Positions 1 through 6,372 of a stretch of DNA of 11,493 nt are shown one piece after another. Below the pieces are notes generated by a model. The model made no database searches and was not told the DNA's origin. It saw nothing but the letters and a program-made list of their open reading frames with translations. A program made the position numbers and the translations under genes. The DNA comes from Flavobacteriaceae bacterium. Lineage in GTDB: Bacteria > Bacteroidota > Bacteroidia > Flavobacteriales > Flavobacteriaceae. The stretch is from the NCBI GenBank assembly GCA_030828025.1, contig JAURDG010000025.1, positions 1-11,493 of the forward strand, read 5' to 3'. The stretch's first letter is position 1. Each line of letters opens with the position of its first letter.

Positions 1-1
1 A

Positions 2-427
2 TCAACGCAAAACAAGTTATTCCAACAATTTGCTCTTGGCAGCCTAGACGACTCCTTTATGATTGTTCTTTATATGGAGCACGTGCTGGCTAAGGACAAC
101 GAGAAAGAAGGAAATCAAACGATCGATTTGCAGCAAAAAGTGGATCGGGTCATTGGCTATTTTGATAGCATGGGTGCTACCAATATATTTCAAAAACAAA
201 CCGATTATACGACCGCTTCGGGCATTGAAGGCATAGTCGCTTCGGGATCATTTGACTGGACAACCAAAGCCGAAAAGGCACAACGTAAAGAATACGAAGT
301 GTATCATTTTACAGAAAATAAGGGCTTCCAACAACTTCAATTTATCTATAACCGAAACGATGCGTATGCCAGCGAATTAATCAAGCGCATTTTGGAAAGT
401 ATCGAATTTAATGAGCGAAAACCATGA
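2..427 (+). CDS. Unrecognised protein, 3' part only, first visible gene of the bat operon
   Basis: The reading frame is open to the left edge (no stop from base 2), so the ATG at 59 is probably internal and the true start lies outside the window. About 141 C-terminal residues are visible. They look soluble: charged, without membrane segments, with a possible helical stretch (LQQKVDRVIGYFDSMGA) followed by beta-prone segments, and ending ESIEFNERKP. No cysteines or catalytic motif stand out and I do not recognise the family. Its stop overlaps the batA start (ATGA at 424-427), so it is co-translated with batA. Bacteroidota bat clusters commonly carry moxR, a DUF58 gene and small hypothetical genes upstream of batA; this may be one of the latter, but that is inference. 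Confidence is high that it is coding and low for any function. Confidence 0.8.
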   Translation, partial: STQNKLFQQFALGSLDDSFMIVLYMEHVLAKDNEKEGNQTIDLQQKVDRVIGYFDSMGATNIFQKQTDYTTASGIEGIVASGSFDWTTKAEKAQRKEYEVYHFTENKGFQQLQFIYNRNDAYASELIKRILESIEFNERKP

Positions 428-1425
428 TGCATTACACGTTTGCACATCCTGAGTTTTTCTGGGGGCTTTTGCTTATCCCCATACTTGTTGCGTGGCATTT
501 TGTCAGCCGCAAAAAACAAGTTGCCTTTGTGCTTAACCCAAGTACTGCTGCATTTACAAAGACAGGAAATTTACCCAAGTGGCAACCTCTTTTGTTGGTG
601 TTGCGGATGGCGGCTATTGCCCTAATTGTTATCGCTTTAGCGCGACCTCAAACCAAAGACGTGAGCACACAAACCAAAACAAACAAAGGGATAGATATTG
701 TGATGGCCATAGATGTTTCTTCCAGCATGCTGGCTAGAGACTTGAAACCGGATCGCTTATCGGCACTCAAAAAAGTGGCCGCCGACTTTATTGCCAAGCG
801 AACTGCTGACCGAATTGGGCTAGTGGTTTATGCAGGGGAAAGTTATACCAAAACACCGATAACTTCTGATAAGGCATTGGTTATAGACGTGTTGAATAAG
901 GTAAATTACGACGGCATCATCAATGACGGAACGGCGATTGGTATGGGCTTGGCGACTTCTGTAAATCGCTTGCGGGACAGTAAAGCAAAGAGCAAAGTCA
1001 TTATTTTGCTTACTGACGGGGTTAACAACACTGGGTTTGTTGATCCAAAGACCGCAGCAGGACTTGCGCAGTCATTTGGGATAAAGACCTACACCATTGG
1101 GCTAGGCAGTAATGGCAGCGCTCCTGCACCTGTTGCCTTGCGCCCCGATGGCTCTTTTGTGTATCAAATGACCAAGGTCGAGATAGACGAAGAACTCCTC
1201 AAAACAATTGCCACCAAAACAGGGGGAAGCTATTATCGAGCTACAGACAACAAAAAACTAGAAGCTATTTATAAAGAAATAGACACCTTGGAACGCACCG
1301 AAGTGGAGGAGATCCGCTATACCAAATACAACGAAGAGTTTCGCATTTTTGTTTTTTTGGCCATGGGCGCACTCGTTTTGGAATGGATCTTGCGTCACAC
1401 AATTTTTAAATCGGCGATGGCATGA
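424..1425 (+). CDS. batA: BatA, VWA-domain aerotolerance-type membrane protein
   Basis: 333 residues. Two N-terminal membrane helices (about 12-27 and 55-74) are followed by a VWA domain (about 90-280) and a C-terminal helix (about 307-323). The metal-ion-dependent adhesion site is intact: D97-V-S99-S-S101, T170 in GTAIG and D198 in LLTDG. Basic residues follow helix 1 (SRKK) and helix 3 (R, H, K), so by the positive-inside rule the VWA domain faces the periplasm. The family is named from Bacteroides aerotolerance work; a role in stress tolerance or envelope protein complexes is proposed but the biochemical partner is unsettled. The start at 424 overlaps the preceding stop (ATGA). A second ATG follows directly at 427 and either could be used. 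The stop overlaps the batB start in the same way, which indicates coupled translation. Confidence 0.95.
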   Translation: MMHYTFAHPEFFWGLLLIPILVAWHFVSRKKQVAFVLNPSTAAFTKTGNLPKWQPLLLVLRMAAIALIVIALARPQTKDVSTQTKTNKGIDIVMAIDVSSSMLARDLKPDRLSALKKVAADFIAKRTADRIGLVVYAGESYTKTPITSDKALVIDVLNKVNYDGIINDGTAIGMGLATSVNRLRDSKAKSKVIILLTDGVNNTGFVDPKTAAGLAQSFGIKTYTIGLGSNGSAPAPVALRPDGSFVYQMTKVEIDEELLKTIATKTGGSYYRATDNKKLEAIYKEIDTLERTEVEEIRYTKYNEEFRIFVFLAMGALVLEWILRHTIFKSAMA

Positions 1426-2453
1426 TACAGTACGAACAAACACCATATTTTTATTTGTTGTTGCTCATACCAATAATGGCGTTGGGGTATGTATTGTTTA
1501 CCGTATGGAAAAAACGTGTACACCAACGACTTGCCTCAGCGCAAATGCTGTCGCTCATTGCGCCAGAACGCTCCTTTTTTAAGGGTTGGTTAAAACAATG
1601 TTTCCTGTGGCTTGGCTTAGCCTTTATTACTTTGGCGCTGGTAAATCCACAAATAGGAACAGAGCTAGAAACGGTAAAGCGAGAAGGTGTTGATTTGGTT
1701 TTCGCAGTTGATGTTTCCAAAAGTATGCTCGCCGAGGATATTGCCCCAAACCGACTGGCTAAAGCGAAACGTTTGGCAGGAGAACTCATCAATCAGCTTG
1801 TTAGCGACCGTGTTGGGATTATTGCCTATGCCTCGGCAGCCATCCCGCACCTACCCATTACCACCGACTATTCGGCAGCACGCATGTTTTTAGCTTCGCT
1901 AGACACCAATATGATTTCTTCTCAAGGAACAGCTATTTCTGCTGCGATACGCCTTGCCGAAACCTATTTTGACGATGAAAATCAAACCAATAGGGTGGTT
2001 TGTATTTTGTCTGATGGGGAAGATCACGGCAAAGACGCCTTAGCGGCAGCTCAACAGGCAGCATCAAAAGGGATTACATTTTTTACCGTTGTTGTGGGTA
2101 CCGAAAAAGGGTCTGTTATCCCAGTCAAACAAGGAAGTACGGTTTCGTACAAAAAAGATGAAAACGGAGAAGTGGTCATCTCCAAAAGCGATACGCAACA
2201 AATGAGCGCCATAGCCGATGCAACAAATGGGCTGTTTTTGGATGGCAGTAATACCGAAGAGGTGGTCTCGGCGATTATTGAAGAACTAAAAAAAATGGAC
2301 AAACAGGAATTTGAGGCCAAACAATTTGTTAAATTTAAAGACCAGTTTCAGTGGTTTCTAGGGATAGGATTGCTATTTTTAGTGCTGGATTTATTTCTGT
2401 TCTTCAGAAAAACGCAATGGGTTAAAAAGCTAAATTTATTCCAAGATGCATAA
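1422..2453 (+). CDS. batB: BatB, VWA-domain protein paralogous to BatA
   Basis: 343 residues with the same plan as BatA: helices near 11-28 and 60-75, a VWA domain, and a C-terminal helix at about 311-328 followed by basic residues (FFRKTQWVKK). The metal site is complete: D97-V-S99-K-S101, T170 in GTAIS and D198 in LSDGED. All five residues sit at exactly the same positions as in BatA. The segment TVKREGVDLVFAVDVSKSM is typical of BatB. The start ATG at 1422 overlaps the batA stop. The stop lies 8 bases inside batC. BatA and BatB probably act together in one membrane complex with the VWA domains in the periplasm; this is inferred from topology and operon structure, and no partner is shown by sequence. 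Confidence 0.95.
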   Translation: MIQYEQTPYFYLLLLIPIMALGYVLFTVWKKRVHQRLASAQMLSLIAPERSFFKGWLKQCFLWLGLAFITLALVNPQIGTELETVKREGVDLVFAVDVSKSMLAEDIAPNRLAKAKRLAGELINQLVSDRVGIIAYASAAIPHLPITTDYSAARMFLASLDTNMISSQGTAISAAIRLAETYFDDENQTNRVVCILSDGEDHGKDALAAAQQAASKGITFFTVVVGTEKGSVIPVKQGSTVSYKKDENGEVVISKSDTQQMSAIADATNGLFLDGSNTEEVVSAIIEELKKMDKQEFEAKQFVKFKDQFQWFLGIGLLFLVLDLFLFFRKTQWVKKLNLFQDA

Positions 2454-3282
2454 GTTGATTTTTGTTCTTTTTTGTTTTTCTACGGGGCTTTTGGCACAAG
2501 ATGCCAAAAGGGTGCAACAAGCAGATAATTATATTTATGACGGCAATACGGCTTTTGATCAAACGAATAATGCAGAAGCAGAAAAGCAGTACAGAAAAGC
2601 CTTAGCCTTAGGGGAAAAAGCAGATATTGCGACCTACAATATAGCAACAACACTGCAGCAAGACAGCTACAATGAAGAAGCCTTACGAGCTTATGAAAAG
2701 CTTATAAAATCAACAACAGAACGCCCCAAAAAACACCGAAGTTTTCACAACATCGGCAATGCGATGATTGAAGCCAAGGAGTACAAACGGGCAGTTGATG
2801 CATACAAGGAGGCACTGCGCAACAATCCCAAAGACGACGAAACCCGTTACAACTATGCGCTAGCCAAAAAAATGCTTGAAGACGAAGAAGAAAAGCAGGA
2901 CGACCAAGATCAAAAAGACAACCAGGATAACCAGGATAACCAGGATAACCAGGATAACAAAGACAACCAAAACGACAGTCAGGACAATAAGGACGACCAA
3001 GACAACGCGGGCGACAACGAGCAAGACAAAAATAAAGACCCGAACGACAAAGGCGAAAACGACAAAGACAAAGGCGACCAAGAAAAAGACAGTCAAAACA
3101 AAGACAAAGAAGGCGATCAGGAAAAGGACAAACAACCTCCTCAAGTGCAACCAACGCAGTTGTCGCCCCAGCAGGTACAAAATCTTTTGGAAGCCATGAA
3201 CAATGAGGAGAAAAAAGTTCAGGATAAAATAAACGCCAAGAAAGTGAAAGCCGCAGGCACAAAAAGTAAAAAAGATTGGTAA
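2446..3282 (+). CDS. batC: BatC, secreted TPR protein with a charged low-complexity tail
   Basis: 278 residues. A signal peptide (MHKLIFVLFCFSTGLLA, likely cut near residue 17) precedes TPR units: about 25-60, 61-95 and a clear one at 96-130 (SFHNIGNAMIEAKEYKRAVDAYKEAL). Residues about 144-230 are a low-complexity run of D, N, Q, K and E, including a perfect in-frame NQD repeat. The C-terminus (LSPQQVQNLLEAMNNEEKK, then a KDW end) matches what I know of BatC tails in this phylum: a predicted short helix and a terminal K-[DN]-W. The protein should be periplasmic, with the TPRs binding a partner such as a VWA domain or BatD (inference). Its start overlaps batB by 8 bases. The low-complexity tail is a likely site of length variation. 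BatC is identified from order, TPRs and tail. Confidence 0.92.
   Translation: MHKLIFVLFCFSTGLLAQDAKRVQQADNYIYDGNTAFDQTNNAEAEKQYRKALALGEKADIATYNIATTLQQDSYNEEALRAYEKLIKSTTERPKKHRSFHNIGNAMIEAKEYKRAVDAYKEALRNNPKDDETRYNYALAKKMLEDEEEKQDDQDQKDNQDNQDNQDNQDNKDNQNDSQDNKDDQDNAGDNEQDKNKDPNDKGENDKDKGDQEKDSQNKDKEGDQEKDKQPPQVQPTQLSPQQVQNLLEAMNNEEKKVQDKINAKKVKAAGTKSKKDW
2920..2958 (+). repeat. Perfect 9-base tandem repeat inside batC
   Basis: The unit ccaggataa occurs four times without mismatch at 2922-2957, with flanking bases extending the period to about 4.3 copies. It encodes repeated Asn-Gln-Asp. Because the unit is a multiple of three, copy gain or loss would lengthen or shorten the BatC linker without a frameshift. 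It sits at the start of a longer degenerate Asp/Asn/Gln/Lys-rich stretch (about 2875-3135). Confidence 0.95.
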
Positions 3283-5030
3283 TGAACAAATGGCTTATTT
3301 CGTGTTTTGTGGCAGCTCTTTTGAGCACACAGATGCTTTTTGCCCAAGTGTCATTCAATACTACGGTAAGCAAAAACGAGCTTGGCATTAACGAGCGCTT
3401 GCGCGTTGAGTTTACCATCAATCAGGATGGTGATAACTTCAGCCCGCCGTCACTAGAAGGCTTTCGGGTTATTTCTGGATTAAATCAGTCGGTGAGTAAT
3501 ATGTTCATTAATGGAAAGCGCTCTTATTCAAAGACCTATTCCTATGTGCTGGTTCCACTCAAGAAAGGCACCTTAACCATTGGCCAAGCATCTGTTGAGG
3601 TAGATGGAGAAATTTACAAAACAACGCCAGTCAACGTTCAAATTAAGGACGCAGTAGAACTTCCCAAAAACCCCAATGACCCCAATTATATTGCCCGCGA
3701 AAATGTACATTTAGTAGCCGAAATTTCTAAAAGTAAGGTGTATATCAATGAGCCGGTTTCGGTGGTTTATAAGCTCTATTTTGGCGGTAGTGTGCGCCCA
3801 TCGGACGTGAATCCGATAGACATGCCTGAATACAAAGACTTTTGGTCTCAAGACATTCCTTCTCGGCGCACCATCAGTCAAGAAACGTATCAAGGCAAAC
3901 GTTATAATTATGTGGCTTGGCAACAAACCATATTATACCCGCAACGCGCAGGAAAACTACCCATCGCTCCGCTTACCCTTGACGTTCAGTTGGACGTGCC
4001 GACAAACAAGCGAGATTTCTTTGGAAACCAAGTATTTACACAGGTTTCACAAACCATAACAGCAGGGAAAAGAACATTAACGGTATTGCCGTTTCCAGAA
4101 GAAGGCAAGCCAAATGATTTTAGTGGTGCTGTAGGCTCATTTACCTTAGATGTAAAAACATCAAAAAGCGAACTAAACGCATCAGAGTCATTACAAGCAA
4201 CAGTCGAGGTTAATGGCAAAGGAAACCTTAAGTTGTTTTCACTACCAGAACTCAGCACACCCAGCGCATTGGAACGTTACGACCCAGAATATTCAGAGCA
4301 GGTGAGCACCACCCTATCGGGGATGCGCGGGTCGATAAAAAACGCCTATACTTTAGTGCCGCAATATCAAGGGAAATATCCTATTCCGGCAATTTCGTTT
4401 TCTTATTTTGATCCAGCAACCAAATCCTACAACACCCTAAGGTCTAAAGAAATTATCGTCGATGTGCTGGAAGGACCAACAGCTGTCGGCAGTACTGCAG
4501 TTACACCAGCAAACACCTACACAACACTGCCATCAGCGGGATCATCTTTCCAATTTATTGCTCAGCGAGCAACATTTAGAAGCATAGCACAAGCACCCTT
4601 TTTCGCAAGCAAATGGTTCTTTGTTCTGTTGTTTTTACCTATCGTTATTTTGGTATTGCTATTAGCAATACGTCAATACAAACCAAACGAAACGACTGTT
4701 GCTCAAAAACGCAAAGCACGGTTGGTAAAAAAATTCCTCGGAAAGGCGAAGCGGACGATGACCGAATCAAGCAGCTTCTATGTGGCACTTGAATTGGCGT
4801 TGCACAATTACTTAAAGTCCCGGTTACAAATTCAAACAAACGAGTTCAGTAAAGAAAAAATAAAAGCATTGCTTTCAGAAAAAGGAGTAGATGACCAAAC
4901 GACAGCCTTATTTGTTCGCCTGCTGACCAACTGTGAGCTTGCTCGCTATACGCCTAGCTCACGAAACTCTATGGAACAAGATTATCAGACGGCAGTAACT
5001 GCAATAACCCAAATGGACAAACAGTTTTAG
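3282..5030 (+). CDS. batD: BatD, single-pass periplasmic oxygen-tolerance family protein
   Basis: 582 residues from the ATG at 3282, chosen because it gives a TAATG overlap with the batC stop and a clean signal peptide (MNKWLISCFVAALLSTQMLFA, cleavage near residue 21). A TTG two codons upstream is in frame but less likely. The N-terminal region has the BatD pattern (NELGINERLRVEFTI, then PSLEGFRVISG), which starts a series of Ig-like beta domains extending to about residue 410. A membrane helix near 444-464 (FFVLLFLPIVILVLLLAI) is followed by a basic cytoplasmic C-terminal domain of about 115 residues (YVALELALHNYLKSRL). Topology is therefore a large periplasmic part, one helix and a small cytoplasmic part. 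Its beta domains and the TPR proteins on either side suggest it is the scaffold of the Bat assembly; this is inference. The next gene starts 2 bases after the stop. Confidence 0.94.
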   Translation: MNKWLISCFVAALLSTQMLFAQVSFNTTVSKNELGINERLRVEFTINQDGDNFSPPSLEGFRVISGLNQSVSNMFINGKRSYSKTYSYVLVPLKKGTLTIGQASVEVDGEIYKTTPVNVQIKDAVELPKNPNDPNYIARENVHLVAEISKSKVYINEPVSVVYKLYFGGSVRPSDVNPIDMPEYKDFWSQDIPSRRTISQETYQGKRYNYVAWQQTILYPQRAGKLPIAPLTLDVQLDVPTNKRDFFGNQVFTQVSQTITAGKRTLTVLPFPEEGKPNDFSGAVGSFTLDVKTSKSELNASESLQATVEVNGKGNLKLFSLPELSTPSALERYDPEYSEQVSTTLSGMRGSIKNAYTLVPQYQGKYPIPAISFSYFDPATKSYNTLRSKEIIVDVLEGPTAVGSTAVTPANTYTTLPSAGSSFQFIAQRATFRSIAQAPFFASKWFFVLLFLPIVILVLLLAIRQYKPNETTVAQKRKARLVKKFLGKAKRTMTESSSFYVALELALHNYLKSRLQIQTNEFSKEKIKALLSEKGVDDQTTALFVRLLTNCELARYTPSSRNSMEQDYQTAVTAITQMDKQF

Positions 5031-5032
5031 AG

Positions 5033-5803
5033 ATGAATAAGTACTTATTTAGCGTCTTGATTTGTGCCAGTTCTTTTTCTTTGGCACAGTCGCCAGATGA
5101 CCTTTTTCGGGAGGCAAATAACGCCTACAACAATGGTGAATACGATCGTGCCATTGTGTATTATGACTCAATCCTTGCACAAGGAATTCACGCTGCAGCG
5201 CTATATTATAACTTAGGCAATGCGCATTACAAGCGAAATGCGATTGCGCCTAGCATATTAAACTACGAGCGTGCCTTACTTTTAGACCCAACAAATAAAG
5301 ATGTCCGGAACAATTTGGCTTTTGCTCAAAACATGACCCTTGACCGATTTGTGCCGCTTCCAGAAAGCGATATAAAACAAATGAGCACGAAGTTACTATC
5401 CATGACCGATGTGCGTGGCTGGAGCATCGTCGCAATCGTAAGCTGTTGGCTAGCGGCCTTGTTTTTCTTTTTGTTTGTCAAATCTTCGAGGAGTTTGGTA
5501 AAGCGTGTTTTCTTTACCGCCTTTGTGTTGCTTGTGTTGGGGGTTGTATTGTCAATTTCCTTAGCGATGTACCAGAAAAACATGCAGCAAAACACCTATC
5601 CTGCTATAGTTTTTATCCAAACAGAGACCTTTCGATCGGAACCTAATTTACGCGCAGAGGTTCTGTTGACCTTACACGAAGGGACTAAAGTTTATGTGCT
5701 CGAAAATTTGGAGGATTGGGTAAAGATTAGACTCATTAATGGTGCAGTGGGCTGGATTCCACAAAGCAGCATAAGGTATATTCAACCGACGGCTAAAGAG
5801 TAG
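5033..5803 (+). CDS. batE: BatE, TPR plus SH3-like membrane protein
   Basis: 256 residues. Signal peptide MNKYLFSVLICASSFSLA, then TPRs (about 20-50, and 54-88 with AAALYYNLGNAHYKRN), two membrane helices (about 131-149 and 159-179), and a C-terminal bacterial SH3-like domain (about 189-250, with ETFRSEPNLRAEVLLTLHEG and WVKIRLINGAVGWIP). The short loop between the helices is basic (KSSRSLVKR) and should be cytoplasmic, which places both the TPRs and the SH3-like domain in the periplasm. SH3 domains of this kind often bind peptidoglycan or proteins, so a cell-wall contact for the Bat complex is plausible but not shown. This is the last gene of the operon. Its stop overlaps the 3' end of the convergent cvpA by 11 bases, leaving no room for a separate terminator. 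Confidence 0.93.
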   Translation: MNKYLFSVLICASSFSLAQSPDDLFREANNAYNNGEYDRAIVYYDSILAQGIHAAALYYNLGNAHYKRNAIAPSILNYERALLLDPTNKDVRNNLAFAQNMTLDRFVPLPESDIKQMSTKLLSMTDVRGWSIVAIVSCWLAALFFFLFVKSSRSLVKRVFFTAFVLLVLGVVLSISLAMYQKNMQQNTYPAIVFIQTETFRSEPNLRAEVLLTLHEGTKVYVLENLEDWVKIRLINGAVGWIPQSSIRYIQPTAKE

Positions 5804-6305
5804 GTAAATTGTTAATGGGATTTTCCTCCACGTTAATTTGCTCGAACAGATAGTTGCCCAATTCTTTGAGTGGCGCAAAGAACAATGATTGCTCGGAGAT
5901 ATTTTCGGGTAAGAACGGATAAAATGCGTGTATTCCACTCAAAATCCAGACAAACACACCACTGATTACCAGCCATTTACAAGCACCAAAAAGGGCGCCT
6001 AAGAGCTTGTTTAAAAACCCGAGTAATATCACTTTGGCAAGTTTGGTTAGGATTTTTCCAATCCATGCCACCCCGATGACGATGACCACAAAAGTGAGCG
6101 CAAACGCGACCAAAGAAAGATGTTTCCAGTCAAGATATTGCGACAATAAATCGGAAGTAAAACTAGAAAAGTGAAGTGCGCCAAAAACGCCTAAAACCAA
6201 TGCGAACAGCGAAGAAACCTCGACAAAAAAACCGCGCGAAGCACCGCGAATCATGCCATAAAGCATTAAACAAACAACAGCGACATCAATATAATTGAAT
6301 GGCAT
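5793..6305 (-). CDS. cvpA: CvpA family inner-membrane protein
   Basis: 170 residues from the ATG at 6305, chosen over an ATG five codons upstream because MPFNYIDVAVV aligns with the usual CvpA start and because a promoter-like TACATTTG lies just in front of it (6317-6310). Four hydrophobic helices are visible (about 4-20, 27-46, 65-87, 100-123). The motif RGASRGFFVEVSSLFALVLG is the classic CvpA signature, and KLLGALFGACKWL before helix 4 is also typical. The family is named for a colicin V production phenotype in E. coli; its molecular role is not settled, with envelope homeostasis suggested. Length is normal for the short Bacteroidota form. It is convergent with batE (11-base overlap) and divergent from pheS, 67 bases away. 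Confidence 0.9.
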   Translation of the reverse strand: MPFNYIDVAVVCLMLYGMIRGASRGFFVEVSSLFALVLGVFGALHFSSFTSDLLSQYLDWKHLSLVAFALTFVVIVIGVAWIGKILTKLAKVILLGFLNKLLGALFGACKWLVISGVFVWILSGIHAFYPFLPENISEQSLFFAPLKELGNYLFEQINVEENPINNLPTL

Positions 6306-6309
6306 ACCA

Positions 6310-6317
6310 CAAATGTA
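6310..6317 (-). promoter_or_regulatory. Candidate -7 element for cvpA
   Basis: On the minus strand the octamer TACATTTG matches the Bacteroidota -7 consensus TAnnTTTG exactly and ends 4 bases before the cvpA ATG. A -33 TTG at the usual spacing is absent, so this is only half a promoter by sequence. If used, transcription would start at or next to the start codon. Confidence 0.45.
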
Positions 6318-6334
6318 CATATAGATTTGGATTG

Positions 6335-6368
6335 TTTGGTGTTCTTTCGTGTGGAATGTTTATTTTTG
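6335..6368 (+). promoter_or_regulatory. Candidate promoter of pheS (TTTG, 22-base spacer, TATTTTTG)
   Basis: TTTG at 6335-6338 and TATTTTTG at 6361-6368 match the Bacteroidota -33 and -7 elements (TTG and TAnnTTTG) with a 22-base spacer, within the accepted 17-23 range. The -7 box ends only 4 bases before the pheS ATG at 6373, so the predicted mRNA is leaderless or nearly so. This spacing also argues against the in-frame ATG at 6349. Confidence 0.65.
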
Positions 6369-6372
6369 CGCC

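Noticed and set aside
59..61. ATG at 59 as the true start of the first gene
   Set aside because: The frame is open upstream to base 2 without a stop and looks coding, so the start is most likely outside the window.
2876..3199. Plus-strand 107-residue Thr/Lys-rich frame inside batC
   Set aside because: It is a +1 shifted reading of the same repeats (RITRITRIT) with no independent start signal or conserved features.
2702..3421. Long minus-strand open frames opposite batC (also 2860-3180)
   Set aside because: They mirror the low-complexity Asp/Asn/Lys coding run of batC, giving Cys/Arg/Leu-rich or Val/Leu-rich nonsense proteins. No family resemblance, and batC is clearly the coding frame.
6349..6372. 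Eight extra residues at the pheS N-terminus from the ATG at 6349
   Set aside because: The -7 box at 6361-6368 lies downstream of that ATG and the residues do not resemble PheS. The start at 6373 gives the normal length.
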